Shown piece after piece: positions 1 to 7,384 of a stretch of DNA of 10,623 nt. The stretch's first letter is position 1. Each line of letters starts with the position of its first letter. Made by a program: the position numbers and the translations under genes. Origin of the DNA: Lysobacterales bacterium (lineage in GTDB: Bacteria; Pseudomonadota; Gammaproteobacteria; Xanthomonadales; SZUA-36); assembly GCA_030637665.1 (NCBI GenBank), contig DAOWGA010000025.1, forward strand, positions 1-10,623. Direction: 5' to 3'. The notes under the pieces are model-generated. The model was not told the origin of the DNA and did no database searches. It was given only the letters and a program-made list of their open reading frames with translations.

Positions 1-1
1 C

Positions 2-280
2 AGCATAGGCAATCTGCAGGATCTTGTGGAGGAAGATTACGTCGGCTGGGGTACCGTGATTGCGCTCGACTATGAAAATACCGACGAGGTACAGGGCTTT
101 ATAGACAAGACTGGCGTAGCTCTCCCGGTTCTGATGGGGAACGCACAAACAGCTTCCGATTGGGGTGTTCGGGCTTTTCCCACCTATTACGTGATCGATG
201 CCGAAGGACGGATCAGCAGCCGCTCTGTGGGTTATTCAACCGGCCTCGGGATGATGATCCGCAACTGGATGGCCCGGTAG
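2..280 (+). CDS. TlpA/ResA-like thioredoxin-fold protein, C-terminal part
   Basis: The open frame runs in from the left edge with no stop, so this is the C-terminal part of a longer gene; the GTG at 26 is only an internal codon. The 92 visible residues follow the second half of a thioredoxin fold: a strand (VIALDY), a helix, a LPVLMG segment, then VRAFPTYYVIDAEGRI. The Phe-Pro-Thr there is the cis-proline loop that packs against the active site in thioredoxins, followed by the beta-hairpin typical of TlpA/ResA/AhpC-like proteins. The N-terminal part that would carry any CxxC redox motif and any signal peptide or membrane anchor lies outside the window, so it cannot be said whether the protein is redox-active. 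Such proteins usually act in the periplasm as thiol-disulfide reductases. It converges on the formaldehyde genes and is probably unrelated to them. Confidence 0.75.
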   Translation, partial: SIGNLQDLVEEDYVGWGTVIALDYENTDEVQGFIDKTGVALPVLMGNAQTASDWGVRAFPTYYVIDAEGRISSRSVGYSTGLGMMIRNWMAR

Positions 281-282
281 GA

Positions 283-310
283 GGCCGCCATGCGGCCGCC
301 AGGCTTATTT
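283..310 (+). terminator. Possible terminator after the thioredoxin-like gene
   Basis: A perfect inverted repeat GGCCGC-CAT-GCGGCC (283-297) begins three bases after the stop codon of the plus-strand gene. It is followed by GCCAGGC and then the T-rich TTATTT (305-310). The stem is strong, but the T tract is broken and separated from it by several bases, so an intrinsic terminator is only a possibility. Seen from the minus strand, which also ends here, there is no U tract after the hairpin. Confidence 0.3.
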
Positions 311-327
311 AGCGCTATGGCTCGCCC

Positions 328-1158
328 CTACAACAAGGCTTCGGCGTGGTGCCGAAGATGGTCTTCGATGAACGTGGAGATGAAGAAATAGCTGTGGTCG
401 TAGCCTTCCTGCATGCGCAGCTCGAGCGGATAGTGGTTGGCGATGCATGCCTGTTCCAGGGTACCGGGTTTTAGCTGGTCGGACAGGAAGTCGTCTTCAG
501 TGCCCTGGTCTATCAACAGGGGCAGCTTTTCCTCGGCATCCACAATGAGCAGGGCAGCGTCGTATGGTTTCCAGTTGTTGCGATCCTCACCCAGGTACCC
601 GGAGAGGGCTTTCTGGCCCCAGGCACAATCCGAGGGGTGGCAAATGGGGGAGAAGGCAGAGACCGACAGGTATTTGCCGGGGTTCCTGAGATAACACACC
701 AGCGCGCCGTGACCGCCCATTGAATGGCCACTAATGCCGCATCTGCCGTTGACCGGGAAGTGCTCATTGACCAGGCCGGGTAGTTCCCTGGTGACGTAGT
801 CGTACATTTTGTAATTTGCCGACCACGGTTCCTCGGTGGCATCCACGTAGAAACCGGCGCCGGAACCGAAGTCGTAGCTGTCGTGTTCGCCGGCAAAGTC
901 GGTACCGCGTGGGCTGGTATCCGGGCAGACGATGGCAATGCCGAGTTCAGCCGCCACGCGCTGGGCGCCGGCCTTTTGCATGAAATTTTCATCCGTGCAG
1001 GTCAGGCCGGACAACCAGTAAAGTACGGGAACGGACTTTTCTTTCGCCTGCGGCGGCAGGTAGATTGCGAAAATCATATCGCAGTCACAGGCTTGCGAAC
1101 GGTGCTTGATTCGCAGCAGTTCGCCGCCGAAAGAGGCGGTAGTGGATATGGTTTCCAT
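328..1158 (-). CDS. fghA: S-formylglutathione hydrolase
   Basis: A 276-residue cytosolic serine esterase of the esterase D family that hydrolyses S-formylglutathione to formate and glutathione, the second step of glutathione-dependent formaldehyde detoxification. The alpha/beta-hydrolase nucleophile elbow is G-H-S-M-G at 144-148, making Ser146 the catalytic serine. Asp223 (in DQGTEDDF) and His255 (in GYDHSYFF) sit where the family places the rest of the triad. The conserved LTCTDENF segment (52-59) and the SPRG motif (82-85) are also typical, and the length matches the family. The ATG at 1158 is preceded by GAGG. It lies 14 bases downstream of the formaldehyde dehydrogenase gene, whose product is its substrate, so the two are almost certainly co-transcribed. 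The E. coli counterparts are frmB and yeiG. Confidence 0.96.
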   Translation of the reverse strand: METISTTASFGGELLRIKHRSQACDCDMIFAIYLPPQAKEKSVPVLYWLSGLTCTDENFMQKAGAQRVAAELGIAIVCPDTSPRGTDFAGEHDSYDFGSGAGFYVDATEEPWSANYKMYDYVTRELPGLVNEHFPVNGRCGISGHSMGGHGALVCYLRNPGKYLSVSAFSPICHPSDCAWGQKALSGYLGEDRNNWKPYDAALLIVDAEEKLPLLIDQGTEDDFLSDQLKPGTLEQACIANHYPLELRMQEGYDHSYFFISTFIEDHLRHHAEALL

Positions 1159-1172
1159 GTTCCTCGCAGCGA

Positions 1173-2321
<1,149 letters not shown>

Positions 2322-2358
2322 CTATTCAATTCCAGCTTCGATTTTTCTGGGAATGCGC

Positions 2359-2646
2359 TCAGCTATGAGCGATTTCCCTGTCTGTAAACAAGTAGTCCCT
2401 GAGCTCCTTGTCGAAAGCCGGGTCCTGGCGCCGGATCCACTCCAGCACCATGGCCGCGTGCTCCTTTTCCTCATCGCGGTTATGGGCCAGGATGGCGGCC
2501 AGTTGTGGGTCCGTGCAGGCGTCAACGCGCTGGTTGTACCAGTCAACCGCTTCCAGTTCTTCCATCAAAGAGGTAATGGCGCGATGCATGTCGCGGGTTG
2601 CCTCTGTCAATTCCTCAATGGGTTCGTGGTATCCCTCGTTTGCCAT
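2359..2646 (-). CDS. Encapsulated-ferritin (EncFtn) family protein without visible targeting tail
   Basis: A 95-residue, mostly helical protein closely resembling the encapsulin cargo ferritin EncFtn as I recall it from Rhodospirillum rubrum. That family is two-helix, decamer-forming, and oxidises Fe(II) at sites shared between subunits. The core EELEAVDWY (29-37) and HNRDEEKEH (55-63) carries the expected residues: Glu30, Glu60 and His63 for the ferroxidase site, and Glu29, Glu32, Trp36 and Tyr37 for the neighbouring metal-entry site. I chose the ATG at 2646 because GGAGG lies 8 bases upstream; the in-frame TTG at 2661 lies within one base of the upstream stop and has no such site. The protein ends TDREIAHS, with no GSL-type encapsulin-docking peptide, and no encapsulin gene is in the window. 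It follows the MscS gene by 15 bases. Family assignment is firm; the cellular role without a shell is unknown. Confidence 0.9.
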   Translation of the reverse strand: MANEGYHEPIEELTEATRDMHRAITSLMEELEAVDWYNQRVDACTDPQLAAILAHNRDEEKEHAAMVLEWIRRQDPAFDKELRDYLFTDREIAHS

Positions 2647-2654
2647 GATATCTC

Positions 2655-2659
2655 CCTCC
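2655..2659 (-). promoter_or_regulatory. Shine-Dalgarno site fixing the EncFtn start
   Basis: GGAGG on the minus strand sits 8 bases before the ATG at 2646 and immediately follows the stop of the MscS gene. It decides the start in favour of this ATG over the in-frame TTG at 2661. Confidence 0.75.
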
Positions 2660-2661
2660 AA

Positions 2662-3510
2662 TTAGTCCTTCAAAAAATCAGCCAGCGGATTCTGATGGTG
2701 CAGATGCACATCCGATTGTGGATAGGGAATGCTGCACCCAGCCGCTTCCAGTTCGGCTTTGGCCTGCTCGAGGACATCTCCCCACACCGTCCAGTAATCT
2801 TCGGTTTTAGCCCAGGGCCGTACGGCGAAATCAACGCTGCTGTCACCCAGGTTAAGCACGAATATATTGAATGCAGGTTCCTCAAGAACCTTGGGGTGAC
2901 TGGTGCAAACACGGGTGAGTACTTCGCGGGCCACCTTCAGGTCGTCGTCATAGCCGACACCGAAAACCATGTCGACCCGTCGCTTGTCCTTGGCCGTGTA
3001 GTTGGTGATGGTGCCCGCAGCGACCTGGCCGTTGGGGATGGTGATCTGCTTGTTGTCGGATGTGGTGAGAATGGTGCTGAAAATACGTACTTCATCCACT
3101 TTCCCCGAAATGCCCGCCACTTCTACAAAATCGCCTTTGCTGAAGGGGCGGAACATCACCAGCATCACACCGGAGGCAAAATTGCCCAGCGAGTCTTTCA
3201 GCGCCAGGCCGATAGCGAGGCCGGCGGCGCCAACCACCGCAAGCAACGATGTAATCGGAAGACCCAGTGTATCGAGGGCGGCCAGGATGACGGCAATGAG
3301 CAGAATCGCATAGACGATATTGCATAAAAAGTTGACCAGCGTTGGGTCCGCATCGCGAACTTCCATCAGCTTTCTGGCGAAATTAGAAAGTCGTTTGGCT
3401 ATCCATTTACCGATGATATATATGACCAGCGCCAGGACAATCTTGACGACCCAGTCGGTCAGCATGGGAACCAGGTCAGCGCTGGCAAAAAATTCCTTGA
3501 AGGCATCCAT
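2662..3510 (-). CDS. MscS-family small-conductance mechanosensitive channel
   Basis: A 282-residue inner-membrane channel that opens under membrane tension to release solutes during osmotic downshock. The architecture is compact like E. coli MscS: predicted membrane helices at about 20-40 and 62-82, then the pore-lining third helix at about 86-116, rich in Gly and Ala (VVGAAGLAIGLALKDSLGNF). This is followed by the cytoplasmic beta domain with the family signature RPFSKGDFVEV (121-131) and IPNG (158-161). The C-terminal alpha/beta domain has FGVGYDDD (183-190) and IPYPQ (261-265). No extra N-terminal or ligand-binding domain is present. TAGGAG lies 6 bases before the ATG. It stands between an unknown small gene (40-base gap) and the ferritin-like gene (15-base gap), so co-transcription is likely, although no functional link is evident. 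Confidence 0.94.
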   Translation of the reverse strand: MDAFKEFFASADLVPMLTDWVVKIVLALVIYIIGKWIAKRLSNFARKLMEVRDADPTLVNFLCNIVYAILLIAVILAALDTLGLPITSLLAVVGAAGLAIGLALKDSLGNFASGVMLVMFRPFSKGDFVEVAGISGKVDEVRIFSTILTTSDNKQITIPNGQVAAGTITNYTAKDKRRVDMVFGVGYDDDLKVAREVLTRVCTSHPKVLEEPAFNIFVLNLGDSSVDFAVRPWAKTEDYWTVWGDVLEQAKAELEAAGCSIPYPQSDVHLHHQNPLADFLKD

Positions 3511-3550
3511 GAAGTTCTCCTACCTCAGATTTTGATTAAACTTGTTACGT

Positions 3551-3958
3551 CTATGCGATGTCGTCACCTGGCTCCAGGGAAAGTTCCATATTGTCTGCCG
3601 TCCGGGCTACGTGCTTGATCGTATAGTCCAGTTCCTCGTCACCGAGGAAGGCATAGGGCAGGTTTTCGCACATCTTGATGTATGGCACACCACCAAGGTC
3701 TCCAACTGCCAGGTAGCCCACTCGCTGCATCAGGTTGATACGAAGGCACTTTTCAGCCGCCAGGTCGAATAATGGGACAACAGGCGTTTCCACCCGCAAT
3801 ACCCGGCGCCCATCATTGGCTTTCAGTTCGGCAAGGAAAATACTCTGGCGGCGGTCACCACCTTCGATGGGGTACTCAAAACTGATAATGAATGGCTCGT
3901 CGGTGGTGAGCTCATGCTGGCCCATGATGTGGTGACGTACTTCTGAAAAGGTTTCCAA
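3551..3958 (-). CDS. Small uncharacterised protein, possibly YbjN/CesT-like fold
   Basis: I do not recognise this 135-residue protein with certainty. It has no signal peptide or membrane segment, is acidic, and alternates predicted strands (PFIISFEYP, SIFLAELK, RVLRVETPVV, RVGYLAVGDL, VPYIKMCENLPY) with a C-terminal helix at about 107-125. That pattern resembles the alpha/beta fold of YbjN and type III secretion chaperone-like proteins, which would suggest protein binding, but this is a weak fold impression. The start is taken as the TTG at 3958 because AGGAG lies 6 bases upstream; the first ATG, 11 codons further in, has no comparable site. The gene sits 27 bases after the HSD10-type dehydrogenase and 40 bases before the MscS gene. 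That it is a real gene is supported by this tight packing and the ribosome site. Confidence 0.78.
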   Translation of the reverse strand: METFSEVRHHIMGQHELTTDEPFIISFEYPIEGGDRRQSIFLAELKANDGRRVLRVETPVVPLFDLAAEKCLRINLMQRVGYLAVGDLGGVPYIKMCENLPYAFLGDEELDYTIKHVARTADNMELSLEPGDDIA

Positions 3959-3964
3959 TCCTCT

Positions 3965-3969
3965 CTCCT
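3965..3969 (-). promoter_or_regulatory. Shine-Dalgarno site supporting a TTG start
   Basis: AGGAG on the minus strand, within a purine run, lies 6 bases before the TTG at 3958. It supports TTG initiation of the small uncharacterised gene instead of the internal ATG. Confidence 0.6.
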
Positions 3970-3985
3970 CTCGTTCTGTCTGGTT

Positions 3986-4747
3986 CTATTTAGGCGCCAG
4001 TCTGGTAGCGCCGTCAAGGCGAATGGTCGTACCGTTCAGATACGTGCTTTCAATAATGTTGCCGGCAATAACCGCAAACTCGTCAGCCCGGCCCAGGCGC
4101 GAAGGGAAGGGTATGGAGGCAGCCAGGGCTTCCTGAATGTGTTCCGGCATGCCGTCCACCATGGGTGTCCAGAAGATGCCCGGGGCGATGGTCATCACGC
4201 GGATGCCAAAGCGGGATAATTCACGGGCCATTGGCAGTGTCATGCCGACCAGGCCACCCTTGGAAGCACTGTAAGCCGCCTGTCCGATCTGGCCTTCATA
4301 GGCGGCAACCGAAGAGGTATTGATGATCACGCCACGTTCGCCATCCTCGCCCGGTTCGTTGTTTTGCATCACATTGGCCGCTGCCTTGGCGACGTTGAAG
4401 CTGCCGACAAGATTGACATTAATGGTATTTGCAAAAAAAGATAAGGGCATCGGGGCTTCCCGGCCCAATACGCGTCCGGCGCCGATAATGCCGGCGCAAT
4501 TCATGGCCACGTTCAGCCCACCGTTAGCCTCGGCGGCCTTTTCCACGGATGCAATGACGCCATCTTCAGACGTTACGTCAGTGCGGATATAACGTGTGTT
4601 CAGTTCGGCCTCGGCGGCTGCGCCAGCTTCGTCATTGATGTCCAGCAGCGTGGCCTTGCCGCCGTTTGCGATGATGTGGCGGGCGACTGCGAGTCCGAGT
4701 CCGGATACACCGCCGGTGACCAGCGCTTTTACCTGGTTCAATTGCAT
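3986..4747 (-). CDS. HSD10-type short-chain dehydrogenase (3-hydroxyacyl-CoA / 2-methyl-3-hydroxybutyryl-CoA dehydrogenase)
   Basis: A 253-residue classical short-chain dehydrogenase, cytosolic and NAD-dependent. The cofactor motif TGGVSGLG is at 11-18, Asp36 at the end of the second strand favours NAD, and NCAG is at 83-86. Catalytic residues are Ser146, Tyr159 and Lys163 (YSASK), and the family's PG segment follows at 189-190. The spacing and the long insert at 88-106 (GAGRVLGREAPMPLSFFAN) fit the HSD17B10 / type II 3-hydroxyacyl-CoA dehydrogenase group, which oxidises 2-methyl-3-hydroxybutyryl-CoA in isoleucine breakdown as well as straight short chains. It lies 65 bases after the thiolase that would take its product, and two genes after leucine dehydrogenase, which supports that role. 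AAAGGAG precedes the ATG by 8 bases. Exact substrate is inferred from family and context. Confidence 0.9.
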   Translation of the reverse strand: MQLNQVKALVTGGVSGLGLAVARHIIANGGKATLLDINDEAGAAAEAELNTRYIRTDVTSEDGVIASVEKAAEANGGLNVAMNCAGIIGAGRVLGREAPMPLSFFANTINVNLVGSFNVAKAAANVMQNNEPGEDGERGVIINTSSVAAYEGQIGQAAYSASKGGLVGMTLPMARELSRFGIRVMTIAPGIFWTPMVDGMPEHIQEALAASIPFPSRLGRADEFAVIAGNIIESTYLNGTTIRLDGATRLAPK

Positions 4748-4812
4748 GCGTGTTGCTCCTTTCGATTGTATAAGTGATTTATGTTCAGCTTACCTATGTA
4801 CTGGCGACAAGG

Positions 4813-5958
4813 CTAAACTTCAATAGCGACGGCAACCGCTTCACCACCTCCCAGGCACAGCGAAGCAACACCGCGTTTCAGACCGCGACGGCGCAATGCG
4901 TGGATTAGTGTGACCAGGATGCGTGCGCCCGAGGCGCCCACCGGGTGGCCCAATGCGCAGGCGCCGCCATTCACATTGACCTTGTCATGGTCGAGCTTGT
5001 TGTCCGCTATTGCCGCCATCGTCACCGAGGCAAATGCTTCATTGATCTCGAACAGATCGACCTCATCGAGTGTCCAGCCTGCTTTTTCGACCACCTTTGC
5101 CACGGCAATCGAAGGCGCGGTTGTGAACCATTCCGGTTCATGGGAATGCGTGGCGTGGGCGACGATGCGGGCCAATGGTTCGATGCCTCGGCTTGCAGCC
5201 TCGTCGGCAGTCATCAGAACGGTGGCCGCCGCACCATCGGAAATTTTCGATGAATTTGCCGCAGTGACCGTACCGCCTTTTTTGAATGCGGGCCGCAGGC
5301 CGGGGATTTTCTCGATGTTGCAGCGCGGCGGCTCTTCATCCTGATCAAAAACACTCTCGCCACGGCGGCTGCTCACGGTCACGGGCGTAATCTCATCGGA
5401 AAAAGATCCATCTCCCATCGCACGCTGGGAACGCTTGATAGAAACAATGGCGAATGCATCCTGCTCTTCACGAGAGAACTCATATTTGTCGGCACACATT
5501 TCACCGAACACACCCATCATCTGTTTGTCAAACGGACTCTGCAGCGCATCCCAGAACATGTGGTCCAGGATTTCCTGGTGACCCATGCGCATTCCCCCCC
5601 TCGCCTTGGGTAGCATGTAAGGTGCGTTGGTCATGGACTCCATGCCGCCGGCGACGACAATCTCCGAACTGCCGGCCTTAATGGCGTCATGCCCCAGCAT
5701 CACAGATTTGAGGCCAGAACCACAGACCTTGTTCACCGTGGTACAGCCGACCGATACGGGGATGCCCGCTTTGAGCGAAGCCTGGCGCGCCGGCGCCTGG
5801 CCAAGCCCGGCCGGCAGGACGCAACCCATAATTACTTCGCTGACATCTGTACCTGCGATATCTGCGTGGTCAACGGCCGCCCTGATGGCGGCCGCGCCAA
5901 GATCAACGCTGCTGAGGGCGCTAAACTGCCCCTGGAAAGATCCGATGGGCGTCCGCAT
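4813..5958 (-). CDS. Acetyl-CoA C-acyltransferase (biosynthetic-type thiolase)
   Basis: Thiolase that cleaves 3-ketoacyl-CoA, or condenses two acetyl-CoA; by context probably 2-methylacetoacetyl-CoA cleavage in isoleucine degradation. Counted from the ATG at 5958 there are 381 residues: nucleophile Cys79 (KVCGSG), NEAF 306-309, His338 (GHP) and Cys368 (CLGGG). Each is exactly 10 less than Cys89, His348 and Cys378 of the Zoogloea ramigera enzyme. The frame continues upstream of the ATG as VRTEILLVGA, the conserved first strand of thiolases, with no stop and no ATG, GTG or TTG. So the ATG is probably not the true N-terminus. Candidates are ATT at 5976, or the codon at 5988, which reads GTA. Phe278 replaces the Met288 of acetoacetyl-CoA thiolase, as in the human branched-chain-competent enzyme. 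The gene follows leucine dehydrogenase closely. Confidence 0.95.
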   Translation of the reverse strand: MRTPIGSFQGQFSALSSVDLGAAAIRAAVDHADIAGTDVSEVIMGCVLPAGLGQAPARQASLKAGIPVSVGCTTVNKVCGSGLKSVMLGHDAIKAGSSEIVVAGGMESMTNAPYMLPKARGGMRMGHQEILDHMFWDALQSPFDKQMMGVFGEMCADKYEFSREEQDAFAIVSIKRSQRAMGDGSFSDEITPVTVSSRRGESVFDQDEEPPRCNIEKIPGLRPAFKKGGTVTAANSSKISDGAAATVLMTADEAASRGIEPLARIVAHATHSHEPEWFTTAPSIAVAKVVEKAGWTLDEVDLFEINEAFASVTMAAIADNKLDHDKVNVNGGACALGHPVGASGARILVTLIHALRRRGLKRGVASLCLGGGEAVAVAIEV

Positions 5959-6022
5959 GGCGCCAACGAGTAAAATTTCAGTCCTTACGGATTCCTTGGG
6001 GTTTCTGATTGAACATGATACG

Positions 6023-7129
6023 TCAGTGGGCAGCGTTACGTTCCCTGCCCGGGAAGCGGTGCGGTTTACCCAGGTGCGGTATTTTCAGCTTGCCGAGCGT
6101 TTCTATGCGCTCTTCCGCCATGCGGTCTGCTGCTTGCCAGCTCGGAATGCCATCGCGCTCCGCAATTTTGAATATCCGGCCGACGTTGTAGTAAATAGTC
6201 CGCATCATACGCAGTGCGCGTTCGTGGTTCCAGCCTTCGAATTCTATCGAAACATTCATCAGGCCACCCGCATTCACTGCATAATCCGGTGCGTAAAGGA
6301 TGCCGCGTCTCTCAAGCTCGTTTCCTGCCTCGTTATTCGCCAACTGGTTGTTGGCAGGGCCGGCCACGATCTTGAACTTGAAACGGGGAATTGTGTCTTC
6401 ATTCACTATTGCGCCCAGCGCGCAAGGTGCAAAGACATCTGCGTCAACGTCGTAGATCTCTTCCTGGCCAACGGCTTCGGCACCCAGTTCAACCGCATCA
6501 TCGATAGTGTCCTGGTTGATGTCGGTGACAAATACCTTGGCGCCTTCCTTGATCAGCTGCCTGACCAGGTGCAGACCTACATGGCCGGTGCCCTGGACTG
6601 CAAAACTATAACGCGAGAGGTCTTCGTCACCGAATTTCTTCTGCAGCGCCGCCTTCATGCCCTGGATCGAACCATAGGCCGTGTACGGTGAAGGATCACC
6701 GGAGCCGCCATGAACCTGGTGAACACCCACTACATTGTTGGTTTCCTGGAAAATGAACTCCATGTCGTTGACGTCAATGCCCACATCTTCCGCGGTGATA
6801 TAGCGGCCGTGCAGCGAATCGATAAAGCGGCCGAAGGCCCGGAAAAGTGCTTCTGATTTGTCTTTACGCGGGTCGCCAATGATCACCGCTTTTCCACCGC
6901 CCAGGTTCAGGCCGGAAACAGCTGCCTTGTAAGTCATTCCGCGAGAAAGCCGCAACACATCCTGCAGTGCTTCTTCCTCTGTGGCATAGGGCCACATACG
7001 CGTACCACCCAGCGCCGGGCCCAGCGTGGTGTCGTGAATGGCAATGATGGCCCGAAGATCGACGTCCTTGTTATGACAGAACACGATCTGCTCGTGGCCG
7101 GATTCGTGGACAGAATTGAAGAGTTCCAT
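6023..7129 (-). CDS. ldh: Leucine dehydrogenase (Glu/Leu/Phe/Val dehydrogenase family)
   Basis: A 368-residue cytosolic NAD-dependent enzyme that deaminates leucine, isoleucine and valine to their 2-oxo acids, the entry step of branched-chain amino acid breakdown. The N-terminal catalytic domain has the glycine-rich substrate loop GPALGGTR (37-44), Lys68 and Lys80 (GLNLGGGK), and Asp115 (TAEDVG), at the same numbers as in Bacillus leucine dehydrogenases. The Rossmann domain has GTGHVG (180-185) and Asp203. PANNQL and APDYAVNAGG near 278-314 are typical of the leucine branch. The length fits leucine or valine dehydrogenase and is too short for glutamate dehydrogenase. AAGGAGG lies 7 to 8 bases before the ATG. 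It is the first gene of the minus-strand array, followed by thiolase and hydroxyacyl-CoA dehydrogenase genes of the same pathway. The gene is also called bcd or vdh. Confidence 0.94.
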   Translation of the reverse strand: MELFNSVHESGHEQIVFCHNKDVDLRAIIAIHDTTLGPALGGTRMWPYATEEEALQDVLRLSRGMTYKAAVSGLNLGGGKAVIIGDPRKDKSEALFRAFGRFIDSLHGRYITAEDVGIDVNDMEFIFQETNNVVGVHQVHGGSGDPSPYTAYGSIQGMKAALQKKFGDEDLSRYSFAVQGTGHVGLHLVRQLIKEGAKVFVTDINQDTIDDAVELGAEAVGQEEIYDVDADVFAPCALGAIVNEDTIPRFKFKIVAGPANNQLANNEAGNELERRGILYAPDYAVNAGGLMNVSIEFEGWNHERALRMMRTIYYNVGRIFKIAERDGIPSWQAADRMAEERIETLGKLKIPHLGKPHRFPGRERNAAH

Positions 7130-7240
7130 GATTGCTCCTCCTTCGTGTTGTTATTGATCCGCGTCGGTCTATGCGTGGCGCAAGGAGCGCTCTCACAATA
7201 ACTCAGGGTGCATTCAGGCATTCGGATCGAATCCGGAAAA

Positions 7241-7269
7241 CGGTGCCTTGAACAGGCCTGTTTGCACCG
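7241..7269 (-). terminator. Nested dyad, possible terminator of the M16 gene
   Basis: On the minus strand an outer arm pair CGGTGC / GCACCG encloses the perfect palindrome AACAGGCCTGTT (7251-7262), and the outer arm is followed at once by TTTT. It lies about 115 bases after the M16 peptidase stop and about 110 bases before the leucine dehydrogenase start, a sensible place for a terminator separating the two. The T tract is short and the inner dyad is offset from the outer one. It could instead be an operator or attenuator in the leucine dehydrogenase leader. The remaining intergenic sequence (7130-7384) shows no confident promoter. Confidence 0.4.
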
Positions 7270-7384
7270 ATGCGCACGGGCTGCTAAAAACCGCACCCGT
7301 ACTTGAATTCAGAAGCTTATTTTATCTCATTTGTAAAGGTTGATCATAACGGAACAGGGTTTGATTGACGTGGGTCGGGTGCAT

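Noticed and set aside
2322..2358. Possible frameshifted C-terminal tail for the EncFtn protein, which would add an encapsulin docking peptide
   Set aside because: The sequence after the stop was read in the original and alternative frames; none gives a GSL-type docking motif, so a lost tail by a single frameshift is not supported.
5627..6691. A 354-codon plus-strand open frame opposite the thiolase and leucine dehydrogenase genes
   Set aside because: Antisense to two well-supported enzymes, spans their intergenic gap, and has no family motif.
7218..7234. Short dyad CGGAT-CGA-ATCCG in the leucine dehydrogenase leader
   Set aside because: The stem is only five pairs, with no T tract or second copy; too weak to call a regulatory site.
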